Assembly (NCBI GenBank): GCA_021613335.1
Contig: JAJTWR010000341.1
Location: 1,718,501 to 1,782,500 of the forward strand
Direction: 5' to 3'
From: Whitmania pigra
Lineage: Eukaryota > Annelida > Clitellata > Hirudinida > Haemopidae
DNA length: 64,000 nucleotides
Within the stretch, counting starts at the first letter, position 1. Every line of letters starts with the position of its first letter. The notes beneath the pieces were generated by a model, which saw only the letters and a list, made by a program, of their open reading frames with translations, did not search any database and was not told the origin of the DNA. Made by a program: the position numbers and the translations under genes. Positions 45,640 to 60,384 of the stretch are shown here, one piece after another.

Positions 45640-46230
45640 AAAAATATATGATATCATCTACATTAATACGTGAAACCATATTAAATGTAGGTATTTTGAA
45701 ATTAATAATTCTTTTTGCATATTTTTGGGTAAAGTGAACGGACATTTTGATTTATTGATCAGGTCTTTAATATTAATACAACAACAATTTAAATGAGCTT
45801 TGACATGTTTAATTTAATAATTAAATTAAAGTTAAGTTAAAAAAGTTAAGGTCTTATTAGCTAAAATAACTCTACACAAGTTGAGAATGATTTATGAGCT
45901 TAGTTAAATTCATTCGATGAATTAATCCTGGAAATTGTATAATAAGAATAAACAAGAAACCAAGCTTCGACAAAGGTGAACTTTTCCCGAAGCGGTTGTT
46001 AGTGTTTAAAAAAAATCTTTACAGACAACAATATTTTACATACAAAATTGGACATCTACGATTCACTGTAAGTTTTTGAAAAAGTTTTATTAAATAAATT
46101 AATTTTAAATATATTTAATTACTACAGTTATTTAAATAACAAATATTTGATATCATCTACATTAATACATGGAACCATATTAAATGTAGGTATTCCGAAA
46201 TTAATAATTCTTTTTGCATATTTTATATAA
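45640..46230. repeat. 85-bp duplicated block between the gypsy element and gene K
   Basis: 'gatatcatctacattaatac' and the following 60 bp at about 45648-45730 recur with few changes at 46149-46225. Neither copy is coding. Confidence 0.7.
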
Positions 46231-46342
46231 AAGCTCTTCTCGAAGTTTTGATTTAGGATTCAGAATGTCAGTTCTGTTCATAAGATTGTAAATAATAGAT
46301 GTATTTTGTGACGTGACGAGCGTCATTTTAAGAAGAATTTGT

Positions 46343-49300
46343 TTACACATTTCGATTGAGACACGATGAAACATGCCAAAGAAAAAACACATTCGGAATA
46401 AAAAGGACTGCGAATGGCCTTAAATACCAAGGTAAATGAGCCGTCTTGCTCCTTGCAGCATCGAGATTCTGTACTAAAATAAAAATTTAAATGATATCTC
46501 ATTAATCAAAATGTTATTTTGATATTAGGAGTTCATAAAGAGGATAATAATAACTATGTTCTGTAAATACAAAACAAAATATTATGTTACATTCATGCTA
46601 AGACAGATAAAACAAAACAAAAAATCAAACCAATTTATATAAAAAAATAATTTCTTTACCTAAACCTTTAACTTCCAGGTGAAACTCCCTGCTGACATTA
46701 CACCTCCCACATATCCAAACATATGTTCCTTCATCATCTTCATTGCATTCTTTCAATGTGATGTAAGTCTTTCTTTCATTAAACGCATACCTTGGATGAA
46801 TATTAAACACATTATAAAGAACAATTTGTCTGTTTTCTTCAAGTTTCTCGAATCTGCAGGAGTCCAGCTCTTCTGGACAAGGACATTCAAACGACACATG
46901 TCCAACAACAAGACATTTCAGGTCCTCTGCATCGATTTCATTAAAAAATATGATAATTCTTATAAATTATTGATTAAAAATTATTAATTATTGTTTTTAA
47001 AATATGATGATTAATAATATATATGTTATTTAAAATAAGAAATGTGAGATAGTGCACAAATTTAAAAGTCAAGCGTCAATGTTATTAATTTTTAGAAAGT
47101 AAAAAAAATTTTATAGTAGCAGAGTTGTCACATTTATTAGTGCATATATTTCATTACTAGGAATCGAACATGTTTTGCACTTATGCCCTTTAACTTACTT
47201 CTAAATTTGGGAACCTGTAATTGAAACCGCTTGTTGACATTACATTCGCTGCATATCCAAAAATATGTTCCTTCATCATCTTCAAGACATTCATTCAATG
47301 TGATGTGAGTCTTTTTATCATTCAGTTCATATCTTTCAAAATGATGACTCAATAAACCATTTCGGACAATGTATCCATCATGTCCAATTTTCATAAATTT
47401 ACAGGAATGTAATTCCTCAGCATAGCAAGGACATTCAAAAGATACTTTTCCACCAACAGAACAAAAAAGTATTTCTCCTTTTATTCAAAATTATAAAATG
47501 TCTATTAACATCGCTTACAAATTTCAGGAAATTTTCAGTAAAATATAATTAATGATTTTAATCACTCATATTTCAAAATGCTCCTGTGATGATCTAGTTT
47601 ATTTAAAATATAAATTAAATTTTTACAAAGTTTATGTAATCATTATTTTATTTATTTTATTTATTTATTTATTAGACACAATTGAAGGGCCCAATTGGAC
47701 CACTAACACAATTGCAAGAGAAAACAAAAGACATCGACCGGCATGTACACAGGGGCAGCATATACAATAGATTAAATGTAATTTAAATAGTGGCTAAAGT
47801 CAATGTCCCGTATTACAGCGTTGAAGCAGGAGGCCGTGGTTGATTTAACGACATCACCTGGCAATGCGTTCCATGGCTTTACGATTCTATTGAAAAAGGA
47901 GAATTTAACAATGTCTATAGAATAATTACTTTGTTTAAGTTTAAGACAATGTCCTCGTGTTCCTGTATAGTTTTGTGCAATGAAGGATTGTATTAGAAAG
48001 GTATTAGTAAAGCCATGTAATATTTTGAATCCAAGTGTTAAATCAGCCAGAAGTCGCCGCCTTTCCAAGGTTGGAAGCTTGAGCAACCTTAGTCTCTCCA
48101 TGTATGGATATGATGCCACAGATGGAATTGATTTGGTGAACCGCCTTTGCACATTTTCTATTTTGTCAATTAAGTATTTGTGATGTGGATTCCAGACTGG
48201 GGAGGCATATTCGAGTATTGGTCTAACATATGTACAAAAGGCGAGCTTTAAAATGTCTCGATCTTTGGAAGAAAAAGAGGTTCGGATCATCCAGGAGATT
48301 GTTGCGGCTCTTTTGGTGATGGCTTCAATGTGTGAGTCGAACTTCAGGTAAGGATCCATTATAATCCCTAGATCTCTGATCCTGTCGACACGCTGTAGGA
48401 TATGCCCGTCAATGGAGTATTCATGGAATCCCCCTGTCTGTTTGCGTCCTGTTACAGAGAAAACTTGACATTTGTCAGGCGCAAGTTGTAGTTGCCATTT
48501 GTCACTCCACTGGGCCACTTTGTCAAGAGCAGATTGTAGCTGAGTTGGAGAGACTCCGTTCGTAGTGTACAGTTTGACATCGTCAGCAAAAAGCTTGCAA
48601 ACAACATTCGAAGTCCCGAGCAGGCCAGGCAGGTCATTTATGTAGAGTAAAAACAGGGTTGGCCCAAGTACGCTACCCTGGGGCACACCGCTGGTGACCA
48701 AAGCCTCCTCCGACACAGAGCCGTTGATTTTAACCTTTTGAGTCCTCGAGTCCAAAAAATTGCCAAGCCACCCTTTAATACTGTCTCCAAGACCATAAGC
48801 TGAGATTTTATTGATAAGTTTGGAATGTGAAACTGAATCAAAAGCCTTTCTAAAGTCGAGGTATATTATATCAGTGGTAAGCTTAGCTTGGAGTTGCTCT
48901 GACCACTGCTGAGTGCACTCGAGCATATTTGTAATTGTGGATCGGGCCTGAACAAAACCATGTTGACTGACATCTATCAACTTGTGATGGGTTAGATGTT
49001 GCATAATTGCCCTGTTTATTACTCGTTCCATCACTCTGCAACTTGTTGAAGTAATGGAGATTGGTCTATAGTTTTCTGGTGTCGTGGTGGGTCCTTTTTT
49101 ATGGATGGGTGTAACCAGAGCTACTTTCCATTCCTGGGGCAATTTTTTGTCTTTAAAAGATGTATCAAATATGTGAGACAATGGAACAGCAAGCGATGAC
49201 GCACACCTTTTCAGGAACACATTGGGAATGCCATCGGGACCTGCTGAAAATGATGGATCCAGTGTGCGAAGAGTTTTGTGTATGCTCTCTGGAGAGAAAT

Positions 49301-51384
49301 CAATGCTGTTTAATGTGGTGTTGGAACAGGGAGGAACATAGAGGGCTACACCGTCATCAATCGTAAAAACTGATGTAAAATAATTATTGAAGGTGTTTGC
49401 AATTTTTAAAGGATCTCTCGTCAAGACACCATCAGGGAGGGCTATCTCAGATATATTGCTTCGTGCATGCAGCTTTCTACCTACATAGTTATACAGTCTG
49501 CCGATGTTCCTGCTATGGAGCAGTTCTAATTCAAAAGCTGCATAGTATTTCTCAACGGCTTTGCTACATGCTTTAGCAATGTTGTTGTATCTTGTTTTGT
49601 CATCATTGTTGTTACCTTGTTTCCAAATTCTCCAAAGTCTCAATTTTGACTGCAGAAGCTGGTTAATATGTAGGGGATATTTTTTCCCTCCATATTTGAA
49701 TACTGCAGCTGAGAATTTTGGGACATACAGTTCAAAAGCAACTCCCACCTGGTATCTAAACTCCTGCCAACATTCATCCACTGTGGAGATTCCAGTTTAT
49801 CCCCTGTAGATGTTCATTGAGCATGAGGTAATCGGCTTTCCTGAAGTTGTATGTTGTGGATGGTATTGCCTGATTGCAAAACCAGTCCGATGGAATATTT
49901 GGTCTGAAGCTGATAACGTTGTGATCACTGTTTGAAATTGGACATAATGTTTCTATTCTGGTGATAAACTGAGGGACGTTTGAAATGACTAAATCAAGCA
50001 AATTTTCATGTCTTGTTGGAGTTGTAACAAATTGATGAAGTCCAAAGTCATTAAAAAATCCCAGAAACATATTGTAAATGCTATTATTTGGAGCAATGTT
50101 TTGAGACCAGTTCATAAACGGCAAATTGAAGTCCCCCATGATACAGACTGTATGTTTAACAGAGCAGAGATGACGCAAACAATCAATACTTTCAACTGCA
50201 TAATTCTCGGCATTAATGTCTAAGCCTCCGCTGCGGTAGTATGCAATCACTCTCCAGGTAACACAACCCCATAAAATGTCGATGCAAACCAATTCAATGT
50301 GTTTAAATCTGGTGGGAATATCAACTGAACGATAGTGGAGACAGTCCCTCACCAACAGCATCACTCCCCCTCCTCTGGTTCCTCTGTCCCATCTAACTGA
50401 CATGTACCCAGGAGGGCAAAACATAGAGCTAGGAATATCTATATTAAGCCAGGTCTCCGTACAACAGAAAATATCAGGATCTTCAGATAGTAGAAACATA
50501 AATAACTCTGTAAACTTATTTTTGCAGCTTCGAATATTTGTCATCATCCATTTACATGTCCTAGCACTATTTCTGGATACGGAACTCTTTGACATTAAAC
50601 TTCTTGATCTGGACCCTTTTACAAATTTGGCCCTTTTACAAATTATGCATTTCTTTGTAATACAAATAAATAAATTCTCATCTACAGTAATTTAACTTAT
50701 GCAAAAGCCCTTTACCAACCCGAAACTTTTTGAACTTCCAAATTAAACTGCTTGTTAACATTACACCTCCCACACATCCAAACATATGTTCCTTCATCAT
50801 CTTCATTACATTCTTTCAATGTGATATGAGTCTTGTGGCCGTTAAATCGGTATTTTGATTGGTAATGGTGATGATCACTACTTAATGAACCATCCCTCAC
50901 AATGTATCCTCCTTGAAAAAGTTTCTTGAATCTGCAGTCAATGAACTCCTCAGGACAAGGACATTCAAAACTGACACTGTTTCCTTCACGGCATTTCAAT
51001 TGGTTTAATTCACCTCAAAGTTTAATTACATTGTCACATAAGTTATTATGCATTCGTATCTTTAGTATTGTGATTAATTACAAATTGATTTACTAGGTTT
51101 TGTTTCATTTAAAATTAAATTTAAATTCTACACATTCCTAATAAGTAGAGTAATTTCATATACTTTTTTTTAATTATGATATAATAAAAACTTTTATTTT
51201 AACATATTTGCTTATTTACGTTAAAGACACGAGTTAAATTAAAAAATGAAATAATTAATTAACAGGAAATTAATTTATTAAAAAAAAATGAAAACAAAAA
51301 AAATATATCCTTACTCCTGGTCAGAATCAATATTGCTTCCAATATACAAATTATTAAAAGCTGCCACTCATAAACCTTCCGCAT
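46343..51384 (-). CDS. Gene K: three-Ig-domain receptor with a LINE in an intron, 346 aa
   Basis: Exons 51315-51384 (leader MRKVYEWQLLIICILEAILI, donor A|GTAAGG), 50720-51013, 47199-47477, 46660-46926 and 46343-46473; phase 1 throughout, 1041 nt. Ig1: CREGNSVSFECPCPEEF, CRFKKLFQGGYIVRDG, EGTYVWMCGRC. Ig2: CSVGGKVSFECPCYAEE, CKFMKI, EGTYFWICSEC. Ig3: CLVVGHVSFECPCPEEL, CRFEKL, EGTYVWICGRC. All three keep the full cysteine set, so it looks functional. The last exon (acceptor tttttattttag) gives NLDAARSKTAHLPWYLRP, then a hydrophobic segment (FAVLFIPNVFFLWHV) and a short SSCLNRNV end; the span is short and may be a GPI-like signal instead. The intron between Ig1 and Ig2 contains the LINE at 47645-50695. 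Confidence 0.75.
47772..49781 (-). CDS. LINE reverse transcriptase, 669 aa
   Basis: RT motifs: VALVTPIHKKG and PISITSTSCRVMERVI, motif A LDFRKAFDSVSH, motif B GVPQGSVLGPTLFLLYINDL and motif C FADDVKLY, followed by WQLQLAPDKCQVF and a C-terminal PVWNPHHKYLIDKIENVQRR. The reading frame is intact throughout. It overlaps the endonuclease frame (49774-50595) by 8 nt in another frame, so a single indel most likely split one original ORF. Confidence 0.92.
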   Translation of the reverse strand: MDECWQEFRYQVGVAFELYVPKFSAAVFKYGGKKYPLHINQLLQSKLRLWRIWKQGNNNDDKTRYNNIAKACSKAVEKYYAAFELELLHSRNIGRLYNYVGRKLHARSNISEIALPDGVLTRDPLKIANTFNNYFTSVFTIDDGVALYVPPCSNTTLNSIDFSPESIHKTLRTLDPSFSAGPDGIPNVFLKRCASSLAVPLSHIFDTSFKDKKLPQEWKVALVTPIHKKGPTTTPENYRPISITSTSCRVMERVINRAIMQHLTHHKLIDVSQHGFVQARSTITNMLECTQQWSEQLQAKLTTDIIYLDFRKAFDSVSHSKLINKISAYGLGDSIKGWLGNFLDSRTQKVKINGSVSEEALVTSGVPQGSVLGPTLFLLYINDLPGLLGTSNVVCKLFADDVKLYTTNGVSPTQLQSALDKVAQWSDKWQLQLAPDKCQVFSVTGRKQTGGFHEYSIDGHILQRVDRIRDLGIIMDPYLKFDSHIEAITKRAATISWMIRTSFSSKDRDILKLAFCTYVRPILEYASPVWNPHHKYLIDKIENVQRRFTKSIPSVASYPYMERLRLLKLPTLERRRLLADLTLGFKILHGFTNTFLIQSFIAQNYTGTRGHCLKLKQSNYSIDIVKFSFFNRIVKPWNALPGDVVKSTTASCFNAVIRDIDFSHYLNYI
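49774..50595 (-). CDS. LINE endonuclease part of ORF2, 273 aa
   Basis: Exonuclease-endonuclease-phosphatase fold motifs in order: MTNIRSCKNKFTELF (N), FCCTETWLN (E), VIAYYRSGG (Y), CIMGDFNLPFMNW (D, N) and ISNSDHNVISF (SDH). In target-primed retrotransposition this domain nicks the target DNA. The frame is also open upstream to about 50690 (KKCIICKRAKFVKGSRSRS). It runs into a stop just after the shared point with the RT frame. Confidence 0.9.
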   Translation of the reverse strand: MSKSSVSRNSARTCKWMMTNIRSCKNKFTELFMFLLSEDPDIFCCTETWLNIDIPSSMFCPPGYMSVRWDRGTRGGGVMLLVRDCLHYRSVDIPTRFKHIELVCIDILWGCVTWRVIAYYRSGGLDINAENYAVESIDCLRHLCSVKHTVCIMGDFNLPFMNWSQNIAPNNSIYNMFLGFFNDFGLHQFVTTPTRHENLLDLVISNVPQFITRIETLCPISNSDHNVISFRPNIPSDWFCNQAIPSTTYNFRKADYLMLNEHLQGINWNLHSG

Positions 51385-53211
51385 CACCTGAAACTTTCAA
51401 AACTCTAACTTCAATTTTAAATACCTTCCGAGGCAAACCATAACCTCAAATACTGATTCATAATTTTGGAAAATCTGAAAGTGGCTCTACGAGTTAAATA
51501 TTTAAATGTTTCAGGCCACTACAGCTAAACATTGTTCTGATTCTTTAGTCTTTTTTTTTTTTTGACTCTACGTAACTATTGTTCAACTTTTTGCGGAGAA
51601 CTTGCTAAAAGTTTTACTTCTAAGTCCCACCCTCAAACATTGACTGCCTGAAGCAGTTTTAATATCACATAATCTACAAAATCGTCCTCATGGCACATCC
51701 CGACATCAAATCCACCCAATCTCCATCACCATATTCTCCTCCGCCATGCCCTTGGACTTAGTTCATCTTCCATCTTTCAATCACTTCTACCCATCATCAA
51801 GTCATCCCTCTTCAACAGAGGCTTCTCACATACCTCTCCTACTGTCTAGAGCAGCCTTCTACGTCCCTTAGGAGCCCAAATCTCTTCAGAAGGCCGACTC
51901 AAAACAACAATTCAATTTTATTTTATGACAAAACTCATGATGGCTCTTGATGTTATGAAGGAAGCTGCTAAGCGCATATTACCCGCCTCCAAAAATATGA
52001 TTATAAAATTAATTAAATTCATAATTTAAACTCGCGTTATTATTAACCTTGTCGTCTTAGTTATTTAAATGATATTTTATGAATCACATTATTCAAAATA
52101 TGGATTTTCCAAGAAAAATAAATCTTATAAACAAAGGTTTGTACTTAATGATCGAAAAAATTTCTGATTGGTTCCAAAATAATTGTAGGAATTGAAAAAA
52201 TATGATAATATACTGAACCATAACTACCTGATATTCAGTCACGACATCTGGTGAAGGATATATAACTTGAAATGTGATTTTTAAGGAAAGTTTGTGTGCT
52301 GATATCTAGTGTGACTTATAATAATTTTATTAATAATAATATAATGATTATAATAATAATATTATAATTATAATATAATACAATAATTATAATAATAATA
52401 TTGTTATTTATAATAATTATAATTACAATAATATTTGTAATATTAATATTTATAATTTTATTTATTATTATTATTATTATTATTAAATTTTTAAAACATT
52501 TAAAATTATTAATGAATGATATCAGGAGATAATAGTTAATTTAATTAGTTAGTTAGTGACAGTTAGTAACAGTTAATTTACGTTTACATTAATGCGAACA
52601 CTGCAAATCGATAAAGCAAAAACACTCGAGGAAGATTTTTAAATTTTTATTAAAATGAAACAAAATTGAAAACAAAACAATTATTACAGAGAAATACCAA
52701 ACGAGGCCAGTTTAACAACAAATACCAAAAATTCAAATTCGATTACAATAATGTTTCATGGGGGATACTTTAATATGGCAATCATCTGTAAAATGTTAAT
52801 TAGGCAATATTTTAGTTAGATAATAACAGGTGAAAAACGACGTAGTAATTTATTAAAAACAAAATTAATTTAAATAAAAACCTAAACATTTCCATGAAAA
52901 TTGCAAGTTGATCAAATGTTGGATGAGCAGTGAAGTCGTCATTAAAACTATGACATTCATTGGAATCAACAGGGGGGACCCTTTAGATTCTTTGGGATAA
53001 AATTTAAATTAAAAAATAATAAAGTTAATTTAATGTACAAAAATTATTAATTTAATTAAAAGATAATTAAAAATCAATTAAACTAATTTGATTAAAAAAT
53101 TAATTAATTTAAAATTACAAGATTTAATTAAGCTAATTTAATTTAAAGAACTATTAATTGCCGAATGCTTTAATAATAATAATAATAATAATATTTTTCT
53201 GATTGTTAATG
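51385..53211. other. Intergenic, AT-rich, between genes K and L
   Basis: Includes the LINE-like scrap, an extended (TAA)n/(ATT)n low-complexity stretch (52315-52490), and about 500 bp from 52560 that is repeated at 56350-57200 upstream in the M unit. No gene found. Confidence 0.5.
51640..51960 (+). mobile_element. Possible LINE C-terminal scrap
   Basis: One frame reads SSLFNRGFSHTSPTV, stop, SSLLRPLRSPNLFRR, resembling the end of L2/Rex-like reverse transcriptases (a 'tlWNsLP..lRs...Fk' pattern). Weak and broken. Confidence 0.3.
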
Positions 53212-55322
53212 TCAGGCAATGTTTGCTTCAGTAAAGTTGTTTTCAAGATTTGCAAGCCATTGATCCTCATGAAATACTTGATTGAAATGTCAAAATAAGA
53301 AAATAAAATGAACAAATAAAAACTTTTAGAGAATTGGATATTTCCACGGGTGTTCAAGGCTACGATTTACTATTTCCTTCGTCTTGATTTTAACTTAATA
53401 GTTTCTTTTTATAAGTCCAACTTACAATAATGGGATTTTAAAATGCATAATTAATTAATTAATTAATTACATAATTAATAATTAAAGCATTTTTAGACAA
53501 CGGTTGCATTTTGAAATTGATAATCAAACACCTACTAAATGTTCGTACCTACTAAAATGTCCAAATGATAATCTCCTCCTCCGCTGCATTTGGTCTCGAA
53601 ACAGGTGAAGATGTAATTTCCTCCGTCATCCTTGGCACAGGACGACAAAGTAATGTGAGTCTTTTTTGAATTGATCTCAAATCTTGTAAACCCGTCAGTG
53701 AATTTGTCATTTTTAAAAATCACAGATCTTGTTGAAACTTTCACGAATTTACAAAAAGCTAATATTTTTCCATCGCAAGGAATTTCAAAATCAACTGCTT
53801 CACCAACTTTACACTTAACCTGTTTTTCTTTTGAACATACAAACAACAACAATTAAACAAATAATTAATGAAAATAAATAAATTAAATGCAATTTGTATT
53901 CAATCAAAATATCGTGCGCGCATAATTGATGAAATAAAATGTTCAACCAACTTTTGAAAACGGTACTCAATAACAAGACGGTTTCTACAACGCAAGTCTT
54001 GCACGACCATATAAATACTTTGCCTTTGCTCATCGAACAATTAATCATCGTTATACTATTATCGACTTTGTCGACAGCATAACCGGTGGATTTCAAAACT
54101 CCACCTGCATACACATTCAATCCAATACTCGTTAAATTACATTCTTCTAAACAGGCGGGACAAGGACACAAGAAAGTATAGTTAGATCCCTTCTGACAGA
54201 GCTCAAAGTTAGTTTCTGTTGAACAACAACAACAAAAAAACATGTTACCGACTCAAATCGAAATTACATTCTGAAATATTTCTGAAAATTTACAACTTAC
54301 ATGTCGTAAATCAAATTTTAGAATAAATCTTAAATAAATAAAATAATAATCGAGAAAACAGAATTAAAAATTGATATAATTATTTTAAAAAATTATATTT
54401 ATATCAAACAATACCAGAAAATTCATATTATTATAAATAAATCAAAATTGAAAAAGTAGGTTTAACTCATGATACTGATGCTGATGATGTATCATCAATT
54501 AATGTATTTATTTGTAAAATTTCATAAATAATAAATATAAGATAAAATATCTAATTGTAATAATTATAATTTTAATAAAAATTTTAAGTTTGCAATTGTC
54601 CTGAAAATACCTAAACATTTTCAATACATTATCTGAATGGTTGACCTCAAAATGAAAAAATTGATTGCATCGATAAGTAATTACGAAATAATTAAAATTA
54701 ATTAAATTAATTAAACTCAATTTTAACAAATAAACCCAAAATACCTTGCATCCTAATTAACAGAACAAAAGCAATTAAGAGAACAAAATTTTGTCGCCAT
54801 ATTGTCTTCTGAATTTTGGACACTATTTAACGATAGAAGAAGTCATTATTATTTGTTGCAAATTCACTGTTAATATTAATATTGATTATTATTATTATTG
54901 TTATTAATTATTGTTATTACTATTAATTATTATTATTAATTATTGCATAAAGCTAAAGGTTTGCTATGCATCACAATTATGTTTGCTACTATTGGAATTA
55001 TGAGTTATGGTTATAGTAATTACGTTAGTTGTAAATTATAATATTTTAATTTTATATATTTACAATGTAATTATTTTATAATTATGAGTTAACTTATTCA
55101 ATTTCACATTCCGCACAATGTTGAGAAATTCATTGTTAAAACAAACTAGCTTTGAAACGTGTTAGTTAAGACATACAATCAGATAACAAAGCTATTTCTC
55201 TAGGATACAAATTTGTTTTAAAACTTTTGTATAGTTATAACTAATAATTTTTAATACTAAAATGAATTTTTCGCGGAAGCAACCGAATGTTTCTTGCAAA
55301 TCGTACCGTGAAAGTAAGCCAT
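53212..55322 (-). CDS. Gene L: secreted-type two-Ig protein, 233 aa
   Basis: Exons 55307-55322 (MAYFH), 54745-54822 (leader SKIQKTIWRQNFVLLIAFVL), 53952-54215 (Ig III: CQKGSNYTFLCPCPACLEEC, FIWSCKTC), 53549-53827 (Ig II: CKVGEAVDFEIPC, CKFVKVSTRSVIFKN, GGNYIFTCFETKC), 53212-53276 (FHEDQWLANLENNFTEANIA, stop). Phase 1, 702 nt. With no membrane span after the leader the product should be secreted. If the intron between the Ig exons is retained the frame stays open and adds a hydrophobic stretch (LHLIYLFSLIICLIVVVCMF) and KRKTG, giving a possible one-Ig membrane form. The pair III-II is the basic unit also found in G, H and M. Confidence 0.65.
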
Positions 55323-55997
55323 ATTTAAAAGATTTGAAAATTTCAAAAACATTGACGTCATACGATTTTAAAGGTTCACCGACTATAAATAGAAAAATAA
55401 AATTTAAACAATTAATTTTATACCAAGTATTACATTTAAGTTACATATTAAGCTAGAGATAAATTAAATATGAGTAATGTTTAAAACTTATGCATCCAAT
55501 ATTTTGTGACGTGACTTGAGAGCAAATAAAATAAAATCATAAACAAATAAAATTGTTAAGTAAAATCATAACTACATGAGGTTAAGACTAGCAGCACCCC
55601 GTCAATGTATTTAAAATAATTTTCTGAGTTGAATACATTAACCGATAACTGGTTCCAAATTTAATTCGAAATTAGTGGTTTGAAAACGTTTTAAAACGAT
55701 CTCTCATTTAAATAGATATTTTTCAGAGTTAGAAATTCGAGAAATTTAAAAAAATTATAATGTCGAAACGTTAAAATATTATTATATTTAGTAATATGTC
55801 GTATTAACTTGTTTCAGAACACATCCAACTTATCCAACTTAGCATCGTAAGGAGCCAGAGATTCTGAAACTGGAAACCTCAAGGTTTTCACATCAGATAG
55901 CAAGGAGCGTACGCAATCATCATCATAATCGTTCAGTGAAAGACAGTGTCATTATTAGTAATGCAAAGACATTTATTACCTTTCTATACCTCTGTAT

Positions 55998-56185
55998 ATT
56001 AAAATTACAAATTTATTGCAAAAATATTGTTATAAATATATACAAATAAATACATATCGATTTGTTGATGTAAATATTGGAGACAATATTAGAGTATATT
56101 AAAATTACGAATTTATTGCAAAAATATTGTTATAAATATATACAAATAAATACATATCGATTTGTTGATGTAAATATTGATATCT
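55998..56185. repeat. Tandem 100-bp duplication
   Basis: 'attaaaattacaaatttattg' and the following 80 bp occur at 55998 and again at 56098, nearly identical. Confidence 0.85.
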
Positions 56186-56682
56186 AGTGTAATATTTAAA
56201 ATATAATTGCACTCACTCCATTATTATTATTATTATTATTATTTTTTATTTTTTATTTTTTATTTTTTTATATTTTTTTATTATTATTTTATTATTACAT
56301 TTTTCAAATTATTAATGAATGGTATCAGCAAATAATAGTTAATTTAATTAATTAATAGTTAGTAACAGTTAAGTTACGTTTACATTTATGTGAACACTGC
56401 AAATCGATAAAGCAAAAACACTCGAAGAAGATTTTTAAGTTTTTATTAAAATGAAACAAAACTGAAAAAAAACAATTATAGCAGAGAAATGCCAAACGAG
56501 GCCAATTTAACAACAAATACCAAAAATTCAAAATCGATTGCAACAATGTTTGATGGAGGAACCTTTAACATGGAAGATCATCTGTAAAATGTTAATTCGG
56601 CTATGTTCAGTTAGTTAATAAAAAGTGAAAAAACGCCGTATTAAATTATTAAAAATAAATTGGCGTATTAATAAATAACCTG

Positions 56683-56870
56683 GCGTGCAGGTTAGCCGAA
56701 TGGTTTACGTGCCTGCATACGGCGGTAATGACAACAGTCGTAATGTGTCGTGTTCGAAACCCAGCCTGCACTGCCGCCAGCGTCCTTGGAAAGAAGCGCT
56801 ATATAAATGGTTACAAGAAGCGCCTCTGACGCTATGCATATGGCGCTATATAAATGAATAAGTTACAATT
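56683..56870 (+). mobile_element. tRNA-derived SINE, copy 4 (best copy)
   Basis: Complete head: A box TTAGCCGAATGG (56692-56703) and B box TGTTCGAAACCC (56751-56762), spaced as in a tRNA promoter. The body contains 'gcgctatataaatggttac' and 'gcgcctctgacgctatgcat' and ends 'aagttacaattatt'. It inserted into the M-side duplicate only, so it is younger than the L/M duplication. Confidence 0.85.
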
Positions 56871-57646
56871 ATTAAAAATAAAATTAATTCAAATAAAAAC
56901 CTAAACATTTCCGTGAAAAATGCAAGCTGATCCAAATGTTGGATGAGCAATGAAGTCGTCATTAAAACTATGACATTCATTGGAATCCACAGGGGAGACC
57001 CTTTAGATTCTTTTGAATAAAATTTAAATAAAAAAATAATAAAGCTAATTTAATATAAAAAAAAATATCAATTTAATTAAGTTTTAATTAATAATCAATT
57101 AAACTAATTTGATTAAAAGAATTAATTAATTTTGATTCAATTAAGCTAATTTAATTTAAAGAACTATTAATTTCCGTACGCTTTAATAATAATAATAACA
57201 ATAATATTGATCTGATTGTTAATGTCAGGCAATGTTTGCTTCAGTAATGTTGTTTCCAAGATTCGCAAGACATTGATCCTCAGGAGATAAATGATTGAAA
57301 GACCAAATTAAAAAAATAAAAGGAATAAATAAAAGCTTTTAGAGAATTGCTTTTTTTTTTGGAGAAATTCTGTTGAAATAGGTTTTTAATTGGAATAATC
57401 TTTCTGATGAAGTAGGCGTAAAATGATAAAGTAGCAAAATCACATTCTAAAGCATATTTCCTTGATATGTTCATGGCTACGATTTACTAAGTCTTGATTT
57501 TAACTTGATAGTTTACTTTTATAAATCCAACTTGCTAAGACGTGTTATAATAATGATATTTTTAATTGCATAATTAATAATTAAAGCATTTTTAGACAAC
57601 GGTGCATTTTGAAATTAATAATCAAACACCTACTAAAGGTTCGTAC

Positions 57647-59466
<1,820 letters not shown>

Positions 59467-60384
59467 ATTTGAAAGATTTGAAAATATCAAAAACATTGAC
59501 GTCATAAGACTTTAAAGGTTCACCGACTGCAAATAGAAAATTAAAATTTAAACAATTAATTCTATACCAAGTATTACAAAGCTAGAGATAAGTTTTAATA
59601 TGAGTAAAGTTTAAAACTTATGCATCCAAGTCTAATTAATAGTAATGATAATAGTTAGTAATGACTAAATGAGGGTGTGACTTTCACAAAACAACGCTTG
59701 ACATGTTCTGTAAACCATTATATCGACATTTTCGGAAACTTCACAATTTTAGCTCATCCGAGAGAAAATATCTTAGACTACCTTATATTAAAATAATCAA
59801 AACTTTAATAATAATAATAATAATAATAATAATTATAATAATAATAATAATAAATTAACTTATTAACAAAAATTTCATCGACTACTTATCGTTTCACAAA
59901 GCTGACGTAACGAGACTTTAGAAATGGCCAGAAAAATGGTTACACTAAGGATTTGATTAACAAATTAAGAAATACTCAATTCTGGTAACAGCAAAATTTT
60001 CCGAACAAATAATAAACAACCCGAGAAAAACTTCGGCAAGGGATTGAATCATTGAAGCACAGAGAGAACCGGCCGGCCAAATTACCCCCTAGCCGGTCGT
60101 AATAAGCCACAACCTTTTGTATACCGACGCGATAGGAATATTTCTTGGCCTCGGAGTGACTTTGTAGTGGCATGGCCGTTCACGAGGTCAATAAATACAA
60201 ATCCTAGACTGAATTTCAGGTCGGCATTGTTCCTGCTACATGAAGAATGCCTGAGTGGCCCATAAATCAAGAGGTTTTTGAATTTTTAGTGCACGTTTTG
60301 TGAGGAAAAGAAAAGGATTTCTTGACGCAAAAGCAGCGATTCTGGAGTTCTGGAGTTTCGAAAATTCTCTCTCGGAATTGTTTT

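Larger units (their letters stand above)
47645..50695 (-). mobile_element. Nearly full-length LINE (CR1/Jockey-like)
   Basis: Contains an apurinic-type endonuclease and a reverse transcriptase separated by one frameshift, and ends in an (AAATA)n-type tail at about 47645-47685. The upstream part of the frame is open to about 50690, only some 20 bp from the splice donor of gene K exon 2, so the copy is 5'-truncated or begins there. It is in the same orientation as gene K. I could not define a clean target duplication. Confidence 0.9.
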
